Part shown: positions 40,905 through 46,919 of the stretch, one piece after another
How the letters are laid out: each line of letters opens with the position of its first letter
Position numbering within the stretch: the stretch's first letter is position 1
Assembly: GCA_910588825.1 (NCBI GenBank)
Contig: CAJURF010000022.1
Location: forward strand, 1-46,919
DNA from: an uncultured Lachnospiraceae bacterium
GTDB lineage: Bacteria > Bacillota > Clostridia > Lachnospirales > Lachnospiraceae
DNA length: 46,919 nucleotides
Direction of reading: 5' to 3'
The notes under the pieces: generated by a model
Databases searched by the model: none
Told to the model about the DNA's origin: nothing
The model's input: the letters and a program-made list of their open reading frames with translations, nothing else
Translations under genes and position numbers: made by a program

Positions 40905-41299
40905 CAGGATTTCTCGGAAAACTTACATTCCCTGCACACACCTGTAAAATGTATCGTATAGCCGTCAATGATACCAGAAAATTTTCTTCCTGCTCTTTCA
41001 AGCATATCGTCCATGTCTTCCATTTCCACATCGGACACCTTATGGCACTGCCGGCAGATAAAATGATTATGCGGGGAAAGCCTTCCGTCAAAACGGTCTG
41101 CCCCCTCAGGCGTGGAAATCTTAGCAATCTCCCCAATGCTGACCAGCAGTGACAGATTCCGGTATACTGTCCCCAGACTGATATTCGGATAGATCTGACG
41201 CATACTCTCATAAACCATATCAGCGGTAGGATGATCTCCCCGGGTCCGCAGCAGTTCTTTAATTGACTCCCTTTGGCGGCTGTATTTCAGTGCACCCAT
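40901..41299 (-). CDS. perR: Fur-family repressor, PerR-like
   Basis: The product is 132 aa. I prefer the ATG at 41299 because GGAAAGGA lies eight bases upstream, over the ATG at 41320 without a site. The winged helix holds KYSRQRESIKELLRTRGDHP and ISLGTVYRNLSLL; the C-terminal metal site has HNHFICRQCHKVSDVE (CxxC) and GVCRECK, giving the structural zinc. The SPHNHF segment with nearby Asp fits PerR better than Fur. PerR senses peroxide through oxidation of metal-bound His. It sits next to reverse rubrerythrin, its usual target in Clostridia. The operator in its own promoter implies autorepression. Confidence 0.88.
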   Translation of the reverse strand: MGALKYSRQRESIKELLRTRGDHPTADMVYESMRQIYPNISLGTVYRNLSLLVSIGEIAKISTPEGADRFDGRLSPHNHFICRQCHKVSDVEMEDMDDMLERAGRKFSGIIDGYTIHFTGVCRECKFSEKSC

Positions 41300-41374
41300 A
41301 ACGTTATCCTTTCCAGTCATTATGCAGCAACATAATTATACAGTAGTATTTTTTCATTCTGACATTAGCTGCCA

Positions 41375-41427
41375 ATAACAGTAATCGTTATTGTTATAAG
41401 GATATAAGATTTTCACAATTTTGTCAA
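41375..41427 (-). promoter_or_regulatory. perR promoter with Fur/PerR-type operator
   Basis: On the minus strand TTGACA (41427-41422), 17 bp, TATCCT (41404-41399), then an 11-1-11 inverted repeat (41375-41397, 9 of 11 pairs) centred on 41386. It resembles the rubrerythrin operator at 15 of 20 positions and lies at the same distance after the -10. Confidence 0.7.
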
Positions 41428-41433
41428 CAGTTT

Positions 41434-41739
41434 TTATTGCATCATTTCCAAAATTTCTCCTTTTGATACCCCTCCTGTCTTCCTGCCTGTTACTTTACCG
41501 TCCTGAAACAGCAGCAAAGCCGGTATCGCCATGATCTTGTACTGCTCTGCCAAACGAGGGCTTTCATCCACATTTACCTTTGCAATCCTGATCTGCTTTT
41601 CACTGGACAATTGATCCAGCATGGGCGCGATCGTCCGGCAGTGGCTGCACCAATCTGCATAAAAGTCCACAAGCGTAGTCTCTCCCGCCTGAAGAATCTG
41701 TTCCTCAAAATTATTTTCATCTACATTGACTATAGCCAT
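41434..41739 (-). CDS. Thioredoxin-like protein with a WCSHC active site
   Basis: The product is 101 aa. The start at 41739 follows GAAGGGAGA; an in-frame extension of 15 codons lacks a site. The fold is that of thioredoxin (TTLVDFYADW, then KVNVDESPRLAEQYKIMAIP with the cis-Pro), but the redox motif is CSHC (Cys31, Cys34) rather than CGPC. A His in the second middle position often raises the redox potential, as in DsbA-like proteins. It lies 135 bases upstream of perR on the same strand with rubrerythrin, so it may act in the same peroxide response. A separate classical thioredoxin is at 29181. Confidence 0.9.
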   Translation of the reverse strand: MAIVNVDENNFEEQILQAGETTLVDFYADWCSHCRTIAPMLDQLSSEKQIRIAKVNVDESPRLAEQYKIMAIPALLLFQDGKVTGRKTGGVSKGEILEMMQ

Positions 41740-41877
41740 ATGATATCTCCCTTCATGAATACGCGTTTTCGATTCTCTGACCATAGTATGCAGTATTTTG
41801 AAAAAATCATGTATTGCTTTTATTCCGGAATTTTTCTGTCTGGATAGAGCATAGGAATTTCCTTAAGACCTGTAGAA

Positions 41878-41923
41878 AAATGCCGGACAAAGCGACACCT
41901 CTGTATCGCTTTATCCGGCATTT
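41878..41923 (-). terminator. Strong terminator after the DUF342 gene
   Basis: AAATGCCGGA plus AAAGCGA pairs with TCGCTTT plus TCCGGCATTT, with one mismatch, and on the minus strand it ends in TTTTTC. It is about 100 bases past the DUF342 gene stop. Confidence 0.85.
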
Positions 41924-42022
41924 CTGTAATCTCATTCTTCATTTTCATACTTTAAGCCGTGTTTGGAAAAGCATTCACATTATCCGCATGCTCCGATTTG
42001 CAAAAGGTCTGTCATGGGCTTC

Positions 42023-43693
42023 TTAATAGGTTCCCATTTGAAGTTCTTCGTCCCTATAATAAATGGAACACATAGGCGACGTCTCTCTTACCGTATATTT
42101 TGCACGGTCCAGATAAATTTTAGTCATAGGATAGATGATCTTGCTACGCACCTTACATTGGCTGAAATCAGGTTTCGCGTTTTCTGCCTCCTCTATTTTC
42201 CCCTCTAATGTCTCAATCTTCTGTATATACAGAACGCTCTGCACCTCAAGCTTTTCCAGCAATTCTTTTCTATGGTCTGGAATGGCTTCCTGGCTCTTCA
42301 AATACATTATGTTTTTATAAATTTTATCTAATGTGTCCCTGCTTGCTTCCAACTCTTTGTGCATGGTCTCCAGGTCATCCTCATCAGACAGCTCATACCC
42401 CAGCCTGATCTTATTCTCACTGCCGCTTTGATTTCCGATTCTCTTGGCCTCCACAGCTGTCTTTACCTTGATGGAACCGCCTACCACCACACCTTTTCCT
42501 TTTGTTGCATAGATACTTCCGCCGCATAAAATATCAGAATTGACAATGGTAGCCGCATAAATATCCTGGTAACAGATCACATTTACGCTTTCCATGAAGG
42601 TAATTTTCACATCCCCCCGTGCCTCCAGTGTTCCCTGGCCATTTCCGTTCATGCCTTCCATGATCTCAATATTACCCCCGGCACACAGCTTGGCGCTTCC
42701 TACAGACCCCTGTACAATAATATCCCCTGTGGCATTGACTTTGAATCCGCTTTTCACATCTCCTTTGATTAAAATGTTCCCATTATAATCCAGATTCCCC
42801 ACGGAATTATCTACTGACTCCGCTATGGTCAAGATCTTATCCACACAAAATGTATTATTCTGAAAAGTAACATCACCATCTATCACGGCTGTCAGTTTTG
42901 TTCCGTCTTCGGACAGTTCTGTATTCTTTCCCTGGGGTACATGGGGGCTTTTTCCCGGACGGGCCTTTAACTCCCGGCCTGTCACGTCCATGCCATCCTC
43001 CCCTTCTGTGGGATATGTAATCTCACAGATTACCTCCCCTTCCTGGATACTATGGAATCTGCGCAGGCTCTTATGATCCACATTGCCCCGTTCATCTTCT
43101 TTCAATCCCTCATCCACTTCCCTTGGATAATGGTCAACCACAAATCCGTCTTCCCCATGAATACAGGGATTTCCCCTGGCTGCGGCAAATAAAACGCCGT
43201 ATTTCTTTTCATCCGCAATATCAATCAGCTTTTCCTCATCCACCCCGAACTTAACATTCTTTTTATTCAAAGCTTCCTTGATCATCTCATACCTGACTTC
43301 TTCCCCGCCTGCAATGGGCGGAAATACACACACAAAGGCAGTCATTTTATCGGCCGCAAGAAATACATTGCAGTTTGCATTCATCGGGGGGATCTGTATC
43401 TCGCTTCCGTCCACATCCTGTCCCCATCCCTTTTTTGCTTCCAGTAACTCTGCTGCTTTGCGTTTCGTCTCAAGATTTTTCAGATTCTGCCGAAGGGTTT
43501 TAAGCAAAGGTTCCACCGCTGCCATATCCAAGGGATGACGTTCTCTGTCTGCCCAAATATCTTCCAGAAGTTTATCAATCCGCTCATTCCCTTTATAACT
43601 CGTCTCCTTCAAGACTTTCCCGGTGCTCTCCAGTTCTGCCTGTTCCTGTTCTTCCTCTTCCTGTTTTTTCTTAAACCAATCTAATATTGACAT
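42023..43693 (-). CDS. FapA/DUF342-family protein
   Basis: The product is 556 aa. The start at 43693 follows AGGGGGGA. It opens with a charged helix (MSILDWFKKKQEEEEQEQAE), then the DUF342 N-terminal domain (KNVKFGVDEEKLIDIA, PREVDEGLKEDERGN), a region with GEDGMDVTGRELKARPGKSP, and a right-handed beta-helix with short repeats (VGNLDYNGNILIKGDVKSG, VNATGDIIVQGSVG, GGNIEIMEGMNG). It ends in a coiled coil (DLETMHKELEASRDTLDKIY). FapA proteins occur in many Gram-positive and Gram-negative bacteria and are tied to flagella or c-di-GMP in some, but the role is not established. A c-di-GMP cyclase operon lies at 9.7-11.6 kb. Confidence 0.85.
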   Translation of the reverse strand: MSILDWFKKKQEEEEQEQAELESTGKVLKETSYKGNERIDKLLEDIWADRERHPLDMAAVEPLLKTLRQNLKNLETKRKAAELLEAKKGWGQDVDGSEIQIPPMNANCNVFLAADKMTAFVCVFPPIAGGEEVRYEMIKEALNKKNVKFGVDEEKLIDIADEKKYGVLFAAARGNPCIHGEDGFVVDHYPREVDEGLKEDERGNVDHKSLRRFHSIQEGEVICEITYPTEGEDGMDVTGRELKARPGKSPHVPQGKNTELSEDGTKLTAVIDGDVTFQNNTFCVDKILTIAESVDNSVGNLDYNGNILIKGDVKSGFKVNATGDIIVQGSVGSAKLCAGGNIEIMEGMNGNGQGTLEARGDVKITFMESVNVICYQDIYAATIVNSDILCGGSIYATKGKGVVVGGSIKVKTAVEAKRIGNQSGSENKIRLGYELSDEDDLETMHKELEASRDTLDKIYKNIMYLKSQEAIPDHRKELLEKLEVQSVLYIQKIETLEGKIEEAENAKPDFSQCKVRSKIIYPMTKIYLDRAKYTVRETSPMCSIYYRDEELQMGTY

Positions 43694-43908
43694 ACTATCC
43701 CCCCTCACTTTTGAACCCTGCTGGAAAATAACTTATGCAGATTATTTTTCTGCATGTCCTTAGAATCTAAATAAAGATCATTGAGAAACTGCTTCAAACG
43801 TTACGAGTTTAGACAAAACCATTAATTTCTGTCTGGATGGAACAATAGATTTTGGACTTATACGCTTACATTTTTAATTTGTGTGATTTTTATGAGTTAG
43901 TTCTTAGT

Positions 43909-43914
43909 ATTATA
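43909..43914 (-). promoter_or_regulatory. -10 candidate for the DUF342 gene
   Basis: TATAAT on the minus strand (43914-43909), about 215 bases upstream of the DUF342 start, with only a weak -35 (GTGACT). The region 43709-43964 otherwise shows only AT-rich sequence. Confidence 0.3.
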
Positions 43915-43964
43915 TCATATAATTGTCTAAAGTCACCATTTTTTTTGTTTTTTTTATAAAAATT

Positions 43965-44717
43965 TCAATATAACGATTTTAAAATTATACATACTCCATA
44001 AAGCACCGGCTGGTGGAGAAGGTAGATGCATAGACTATGACGGCCCAAAAACGCCAGTGTACCAGGTCTCTTTCTGCTCATCCATTCAAAAACTCCTTTG
44101 TACCGTAAAAATTCACCAAGGAAAACACCGAAAAAGAACAGAAAAATCCAAGGAAATACAGGAAAATAATCGGACGAATAAAAGTCTTCACTTGGAAAGC
44201 CCAGCCAGTAAAGAAAAGAGGTATCATAAAAGCTCTCCGGTATTTTCATCAGGATGTGTCTGCCTGTGCCCAGGCCGCCCTGGGGCACTGTCCAGCACAC
44301 AGCCAAAAGCACTGCCGAACATAACATCCCCCATTGAGCCGGCATCCGCTTCAGCCAGGGATATAGCAGAGCCCCCAAAAGTGACGCAGTTCCCAGAAAA
44401 CTTAAAATTCCAAAACGAACCATCGCTTCCGGCACTGCCGCCCAGGTGGCCAGTGTCAGTACACAGCCCCATCCCAGCAGAATCATCCCCCGTTTCACAG
44501 GATGTCTGCCCATAGAAAATACCATACCGGAGATCAAAATAAAGCTCCAGCGTATATAAGTGCCCCATAGATTTCCCGGCCACTGTGTATACCAGGATAT
44601 ATTTATCCCCACAAAAAATACCAGGTCATAACAAAAATGGAACAGAACCATATGAATAATCGTAATTCCCCGAAGTGAGTCCAGAAAATGTACTCGATGC
44701 TGTGTGTTAATATCCAT
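43965..44717 (-). CDS. DUF1624 family membrane protein (heparan-alpha-glucosaminide acetyltransferase-like)
   Basis: The product is 250 aa with about seven to eight membrane helices. The family signature LDSLRGITIIHMVLFHFCYDL is at the N-terminus, and the C-terminus carries FLGRHSLCIYLLHQPVLYG, as in acyltransferases of the acyltransferase_3/OafA superfamily. Such proteins move acyl groups from acyl-CoA across the membrane to surface glycans. The catalytic His of the eukaryotic enzyme cannot be assigned with certainty. It overlaps the deaminase gene by 11 bases on the same strand, so the two are co-transcribed, though no common pathway is obvious. Confidence 0.82.
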   Translation of the reverse strand: MDINTQHRVHFLDSLRGITIIHMVLFHFCYDLVFFVGINISWYTQWPGNLWGTYIRWSFILISGMVFSMGRHPVKRGMILLGWGCVLTLATWAAVPEAMVRFGILSFLGTASLLGALLYPWLKRMPAQWGMLCSAVLLAVCWTVPQGGLGTGRHILMKIPESFYDTSFLYWLGFPSEDFYSSDYFPVFPWIFLFFFGVFLGEFLRYKGVFEWMSRKRPGTLAFLGRHSLCIYLLHQPVLYGVCIILKSLY

Positions 44718-45195
44718 ATTTCATACTCAGGGAATCGTCATCCGCAATCCAGTCTTCCACATAAATCTTCCGATACTCGTCCCTGGTATCACGAATATAA
44801 ACTTCCTTAATGCCCGCATTGATAATCATTCGTTTACACATGGAACAGCTGCAGGAATTTTTAATCAGCTCCCCCGTGGAAACTTCCGTCCCCGCAAGAT
44901 AGAGGGAGCTGTCCAGCATCTGATCCCTGGAAGCGCTGATTATGGCATTGGCCTCTGCATGGACACTCCTGCACAGCTCATAGCGCTCCCCTCTGGGAAC
45001 ATTCAACTCCTCACGGATGCAGGTTTTCCTGTCAGAACAGTTCTCCCGCCCCCTGGGTGCCCCTGTGTAACCGGTGGAAATCACTTCATCGTTTTTCACA
45101 ATTACAGCCCCGTAGAGACGGCGCAGACAGGTTCCCCTCTGTGCCACCACCTGAGCCAGATCCAAATAGTAATTGATTTTATCTCTTCTTTCCAT
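44707..45195 (-). CDS. dCMP deaminase / ComEB-like deaminase
   Basis: The product is 162 aa. The cytidine-deaminase zinc site is HAEANAI (His and Glu) with SCSMCKRMI (two Cys). CLRRLYGAVIVKNDEVISTG and YTGAPRG are typical of the deoxycytidylate deaminase branch, also called ComEB in Bacillus. It converts dCMP to dUMP for thymidylate supply. An allosteric dCTP/dTTP loop is not obvious. A long insert between the His-Glu and Cys motifs (CSDRKTCIREELNVPRG) is shared by clostridial homologues. Overlaps the next gene by 11 bases. Confidence 0.9.
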   Translation of the reverse strand: MERRDKINYYLDLAQVVAQRGTCLRRLYGAVIVKNDEVISTGYTGAPRGRENCSDRKTCIREELNVPRGERYELCRSVHAEANAIISASRDQMLDSSLYLAGTEVSTGELIKNSCSCSMCKRMIINAGIKEVYIRDTRDEYRKIYVEDWIADDDSLSMKYGY

Positions 45196-45405
45196 AAAGA
45201 ATGACCATTCCTTTCGTCTATCCCTGTATATTATGCATACATTGGCGAAGCCTGTACGCTCATTTCATTTCCTTTCCACTATAACAAAATTCACAGATAG
45301 ACACAATCATTTCCTTTTATTTCCTCAAAAACTTTTTATTGCAATATTTCAGGTTTTATAGTATTATATGTACAGTGGCCGGGAACGGCAGTGAAAATAA
45401 TAAAT

Positions 45406-45470
45406 GTCGCTATAGCTCAGCTGGATAGAGCGACCGCCTCCTAAGCGGTAGATGGTTCGAGTCTAAATTA
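45406..45470 (+). pseudogene. Damaged tRNA-Arg(CCU)-like sequence lacking its 3' part
   Basis: Acceptor 5' strand GTCGCTA, the D arm (GCTCAGCTGGATAGAGC) and the anticodon arm ACCGC-CTCCTAA-GCGGT are intact and match the tRNA-Arg at 45499, but the variable/T-stem stretch before TTCGAGT is four bases too short, and the sequence that follows (TAAATTAGGAAT) cannot pair with the acceptor. So the 3' half is lost, as after a rearrangement at a tRNA integration site. Confidence 0.7.
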
Positions 45471-45498
45471 GGAATACAAGTTCATATTTTTTGCATAA

Positions 45499-45575
45499 GT
45501 CCCAGTAGCTCAGTTGGATAGAGCACACGCCTCCTAAGCGTGGGGTCGGAGGTTCAAGTCCTCTCTGGGACGCCA
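45499..45575 (+). tRNA. tRNA-Arg, anticodon CCU
   Basis: Acceptor GTCCCAG pairs with CTGGGAC; D arm GCTCAGTTGGATAGAGC, anticodon stem CACGC/GCGTG with loop CTCCTAA (anticodon CCU), and T arm with TTCAAGT are complete, and CCA is encoded (45573-45575). It reads AGG. A tyrosine integrase lies 245 bases downstream, which fits use of this tRNA as an attachment site. Confidence 0.95.
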
Positions 45576-45583
45576 GAAACAAC

Positions 45584-45622
45584 GCTGTAAGCCTTTGTTT
45601 TCAAGGGTTTACAGCTTTTTTT
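45584..45622 (+). terminator. Terminator after tRNA-Arg
   Basis: GCTGTAA...CCTTTG pairs with CAAGGGTTTACAGC around TTTT and ends in seven T's. Confidence 0.85.
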
Positions 45623-45701
45623 ATTCAGCCGTAATCCTTAGACGAAACCATCTTCCTTTGGTTGGAGAGTAATTGAATGTTTATGAGTTGCAGTGTATAT
45701 T

Positions 45702-45762
45702 TTGCTAATTGGAAACGAACAAAAATCTGCGCCTTGCTAATAAAAACTGCCTCTTTGCTAAT
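45702..45762 (+). repeat. Three TTGCTAAT repeats, possible integrase arm sites
   Basis: Exact copies of TTGCTAAT at 45702-45709, 45734-45741 and 45755-45762, spaced 32 and 21 bp start to start (three and two helical turns), between the tRNA-Arg attachment region and the 3' end of the integrase gene. Two copies extend to TTGCTAATTGGA. Confidence 0.5.
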
Positions 45763-45819
45763 TGGAGTGCGGAGCACTCTTGAGCAAGTAGCGAAGCGGA
45801 TTGCGAATGTCCTTTGTTT

Positions 45820-46919
45820 TCAGACCGCTTTTTGGCCTGCAATTAGCGCAGCCAGTGTACTTGCAAGCTCCGGTGATTTTTGAAGCTGTTCGATCAATGC
45901 TGCAAGGTCTACGGTTTGTACCGGAGGCTGTTTCTGCGGAGGCGTTACCTTCCTCAAATCAGGATTCGCATAGAAGGCACTCTCAAATTTCTGCGCATTG
46001 ATCTTGCGGTCCTCGTCGAGAATGTGAGCATAGACCTTTGTGATCATATCTATCTCTGCATGTCCTGTATCGCCCTGTGTGGCCTTCAGATCGCCGTGGT
46101 TGAGTTTCAGCTTGTAAGTCGTACTGGAATGTCTCAAAGAGTGAAAGACGACGTTAGGGAGCCCTGCCTTTTGTTTCAACAGTGAAAACTCTTTCTCGAT
46201 AATCCGATTTTCGCAAGGTCTGCCATTTGGTAACGCAACCACCAAGTCAAAATCCTGATACTCGTCACCGAGAAATCCCTTTAATTCTTCCTGCGACTTT
46301 TTCCATTCACGGAGGATATAGGCAACCGTTTTAGGCAGCCATACCTTACGGACACTGGAATCTGTTTTCGGCTTTTTCAGAATCAGGCGGGTACTGGTAT
46401 TCGGCATGAGCGGGGTAAAAATATAATAAATATCTTTTTGCCCCAACATTTCAATAGCCTGCTTGGAGGCCCTTGTCAGCTCTGCCTCTATGTAAATATA
46501 AGCATTGTCCGCCGTAATATTTTCATCCTCAATGTGAACATTTTTCCAGGTCAGTCCAAGAATCTCTCCCATACGCAGAGAACACGCAAAAGCAAGATTC
46601 ATGGCGATATACAGCTTACTGTCCGTACACTGATCCAGCGCCAGACGAATTGTTTCCGCATCCCAGATGTCCCGCTTTTTGTACTCGGTCTTTGGAAGGA
46701 CCGCATTATCAAAAGGGTTTTTCCCGATCAGTTCCCATCTTACCGCCTGCTTGAAAGCACAGCGGAGCAGCTTGATAATCTTTTCAATGGTCTGGTTGGT
46801 AACAAATTCCGTCCGGGCTTTCCGGTTCTTTCTGGAAACAGAAGGCGTCTTTTGAAGGGTCTGAATGTACTTGTCCACCACACGGGGCGTAATGTCCTGA
46901 ACCTCCATGTCTCCGATAA
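45820..46919 (-). CDS. Tyrosine recombinase/integrase (N-terminus outside window)
   Basis: About 366 residues are visible and the frame runs off the right edge. The first visible part (DITPRVVDKYIQTLQKTP) is the end of the core-binding SAM-like domain. The catalytic domain has CSLRMGEILGLTW (first Arg), HSLRHSSTTYK (His-x-x-Arg) and GHAEIDMITKVYAHIL (His and nucleophile Tyr). A Pro/Gln-rich tail (KVTPPQKQPPVQTVD) ends in a short helix. This is the Tn916/ICE-type integrase of Firmicutes. Pointing towards the tRNA-Arg gene at 45499, it marks the left end of an integrated element (ICE or prophage) that continues to the right. Confidence 0.92.
   Translation of the reverse strand, partial: IGDMEVQDITPRVVDKYIQTLQKTPSVSRKNRKARTEFVTNQTIEKIIKLLRCAFKQAVRWELIGKNPFDNAVLPKTEYKKRDIWDAETIRLALDQCTDSKLYIAMNLAFACSLRMGEILGLTWKNVHIEDENITADNAYIYIEAELTRASKQAIEMLGQKDIYYIFTPLMPNTSTRLILKKPKTDSSVRKVWLPKTVAYILREWKKSQEELKGFLGDEYQDFDLVVALPNGRPCENRIIEKEFSLLKQKAGLPNVVFHSLRHSSTTYKLKLNHGDLKATQGDTGHAEIDMITKVYAHILDEDRKINAQKFESAFYANPDLRKVTPPQKQPPVQTVDLAALIEQLQKSPELASTLAALIAGQKAV

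Noticed and set aside
1..46919. CRISPR array, rRNA genes or T-box leaders
   Set aside because: I looked for regularly spaced repeats, rRNA segments and T-box motifs and found none.

Overview
The window looks like chromosomal DNA of an anaerobic, spore-forming Firmicute, most likely a Lachnospiraceae (Clostridium cluster XIVa) gut bacterium. This rests on a GerA/GerB/GerC-type germination operon, an asrABC anaerobic sulfite reductase, a reverse-order rubrerythrin under a PerR-like regulator, a ferredoxin:thioredoxin-reductase-like protein, Big2-domain secreted proteins and clostridial ribosome binding sites. No database search was possible; family names come from motif recognition.

Layout. 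1-3.2 kb: AT-rich peptide/antibiotic-resistance-type ABC ATPase (cut by the window edge) divergent from an OmpR/histidine-kinase pair, then tRNA-Leu. 3.4-7.3 kb: a Crp/Fnr regulator and asrABC, with a CRP-type palindrome at about -41 of the asr promoter, then two strong palindromes. 7.3-9.7 kb: xpt and a beta-CASP metallo-hydrolase. 9.7-11.6 kb (minus): c-di-GMP module (response-regulator diguanylate cyclase, PilZ protein) and a TSCPD protein. 11.8-15.7 kb: AgrC/AgrA-like pair divergent from an ABC-2 exporter. 15.8-19.1 kb (minus): small proteins, a PfkB sugar kinase, a broken DUF3786 gene, a DnaA-box cluster and trxB. 19.1-34.5 kb (mostly plus): DUF885 protein, CapA-like protein, tatD (minus), ispE, germination operon, murI-DUF1934-trxA-FTR operon, polysaccharide deacetylase, FKBP/trigger-factor-like lipoprotein and a D-Ala-D-Ala carboxypeptidase. 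34.5-39.2 kb: exonuclease, a small protein, a tiny XRE regulator and two secreted proteins built from an unrecognised repeated module plus Big2 domains. 39.2-40.2 kb: a graveyard of IS91 transposase and nucleotidyltransferase fragments. 40.2-45.2 kb (minus): rubrerythrin, perR, thioredoxin, FapA/DUF342, DUF1624 and dCMP deaminase. 45.4-46.9 kb: a damaged tRNA-Arg, an intact tRNA-Arg(CCU) and a tyrosine integrase, which is the left edge of an integrated element.

The best candidates for something undescribed are: (i) the XRE/secreted-module locus at 35.6-39.1 kb, where a perfect 7-3-7 palindrome fills the -35/-10 spacer of the secreted-gene promoter; (ii) the three perfect DnaA boxes beside an AT-rich stretch at 17.94-18.07 kb, away from any replication gene; (iii) the matching operators downstream of the -10 elements of perR and rubrerythrin, and the CRP-type operator of asr, which give complete local regulatory circuits.
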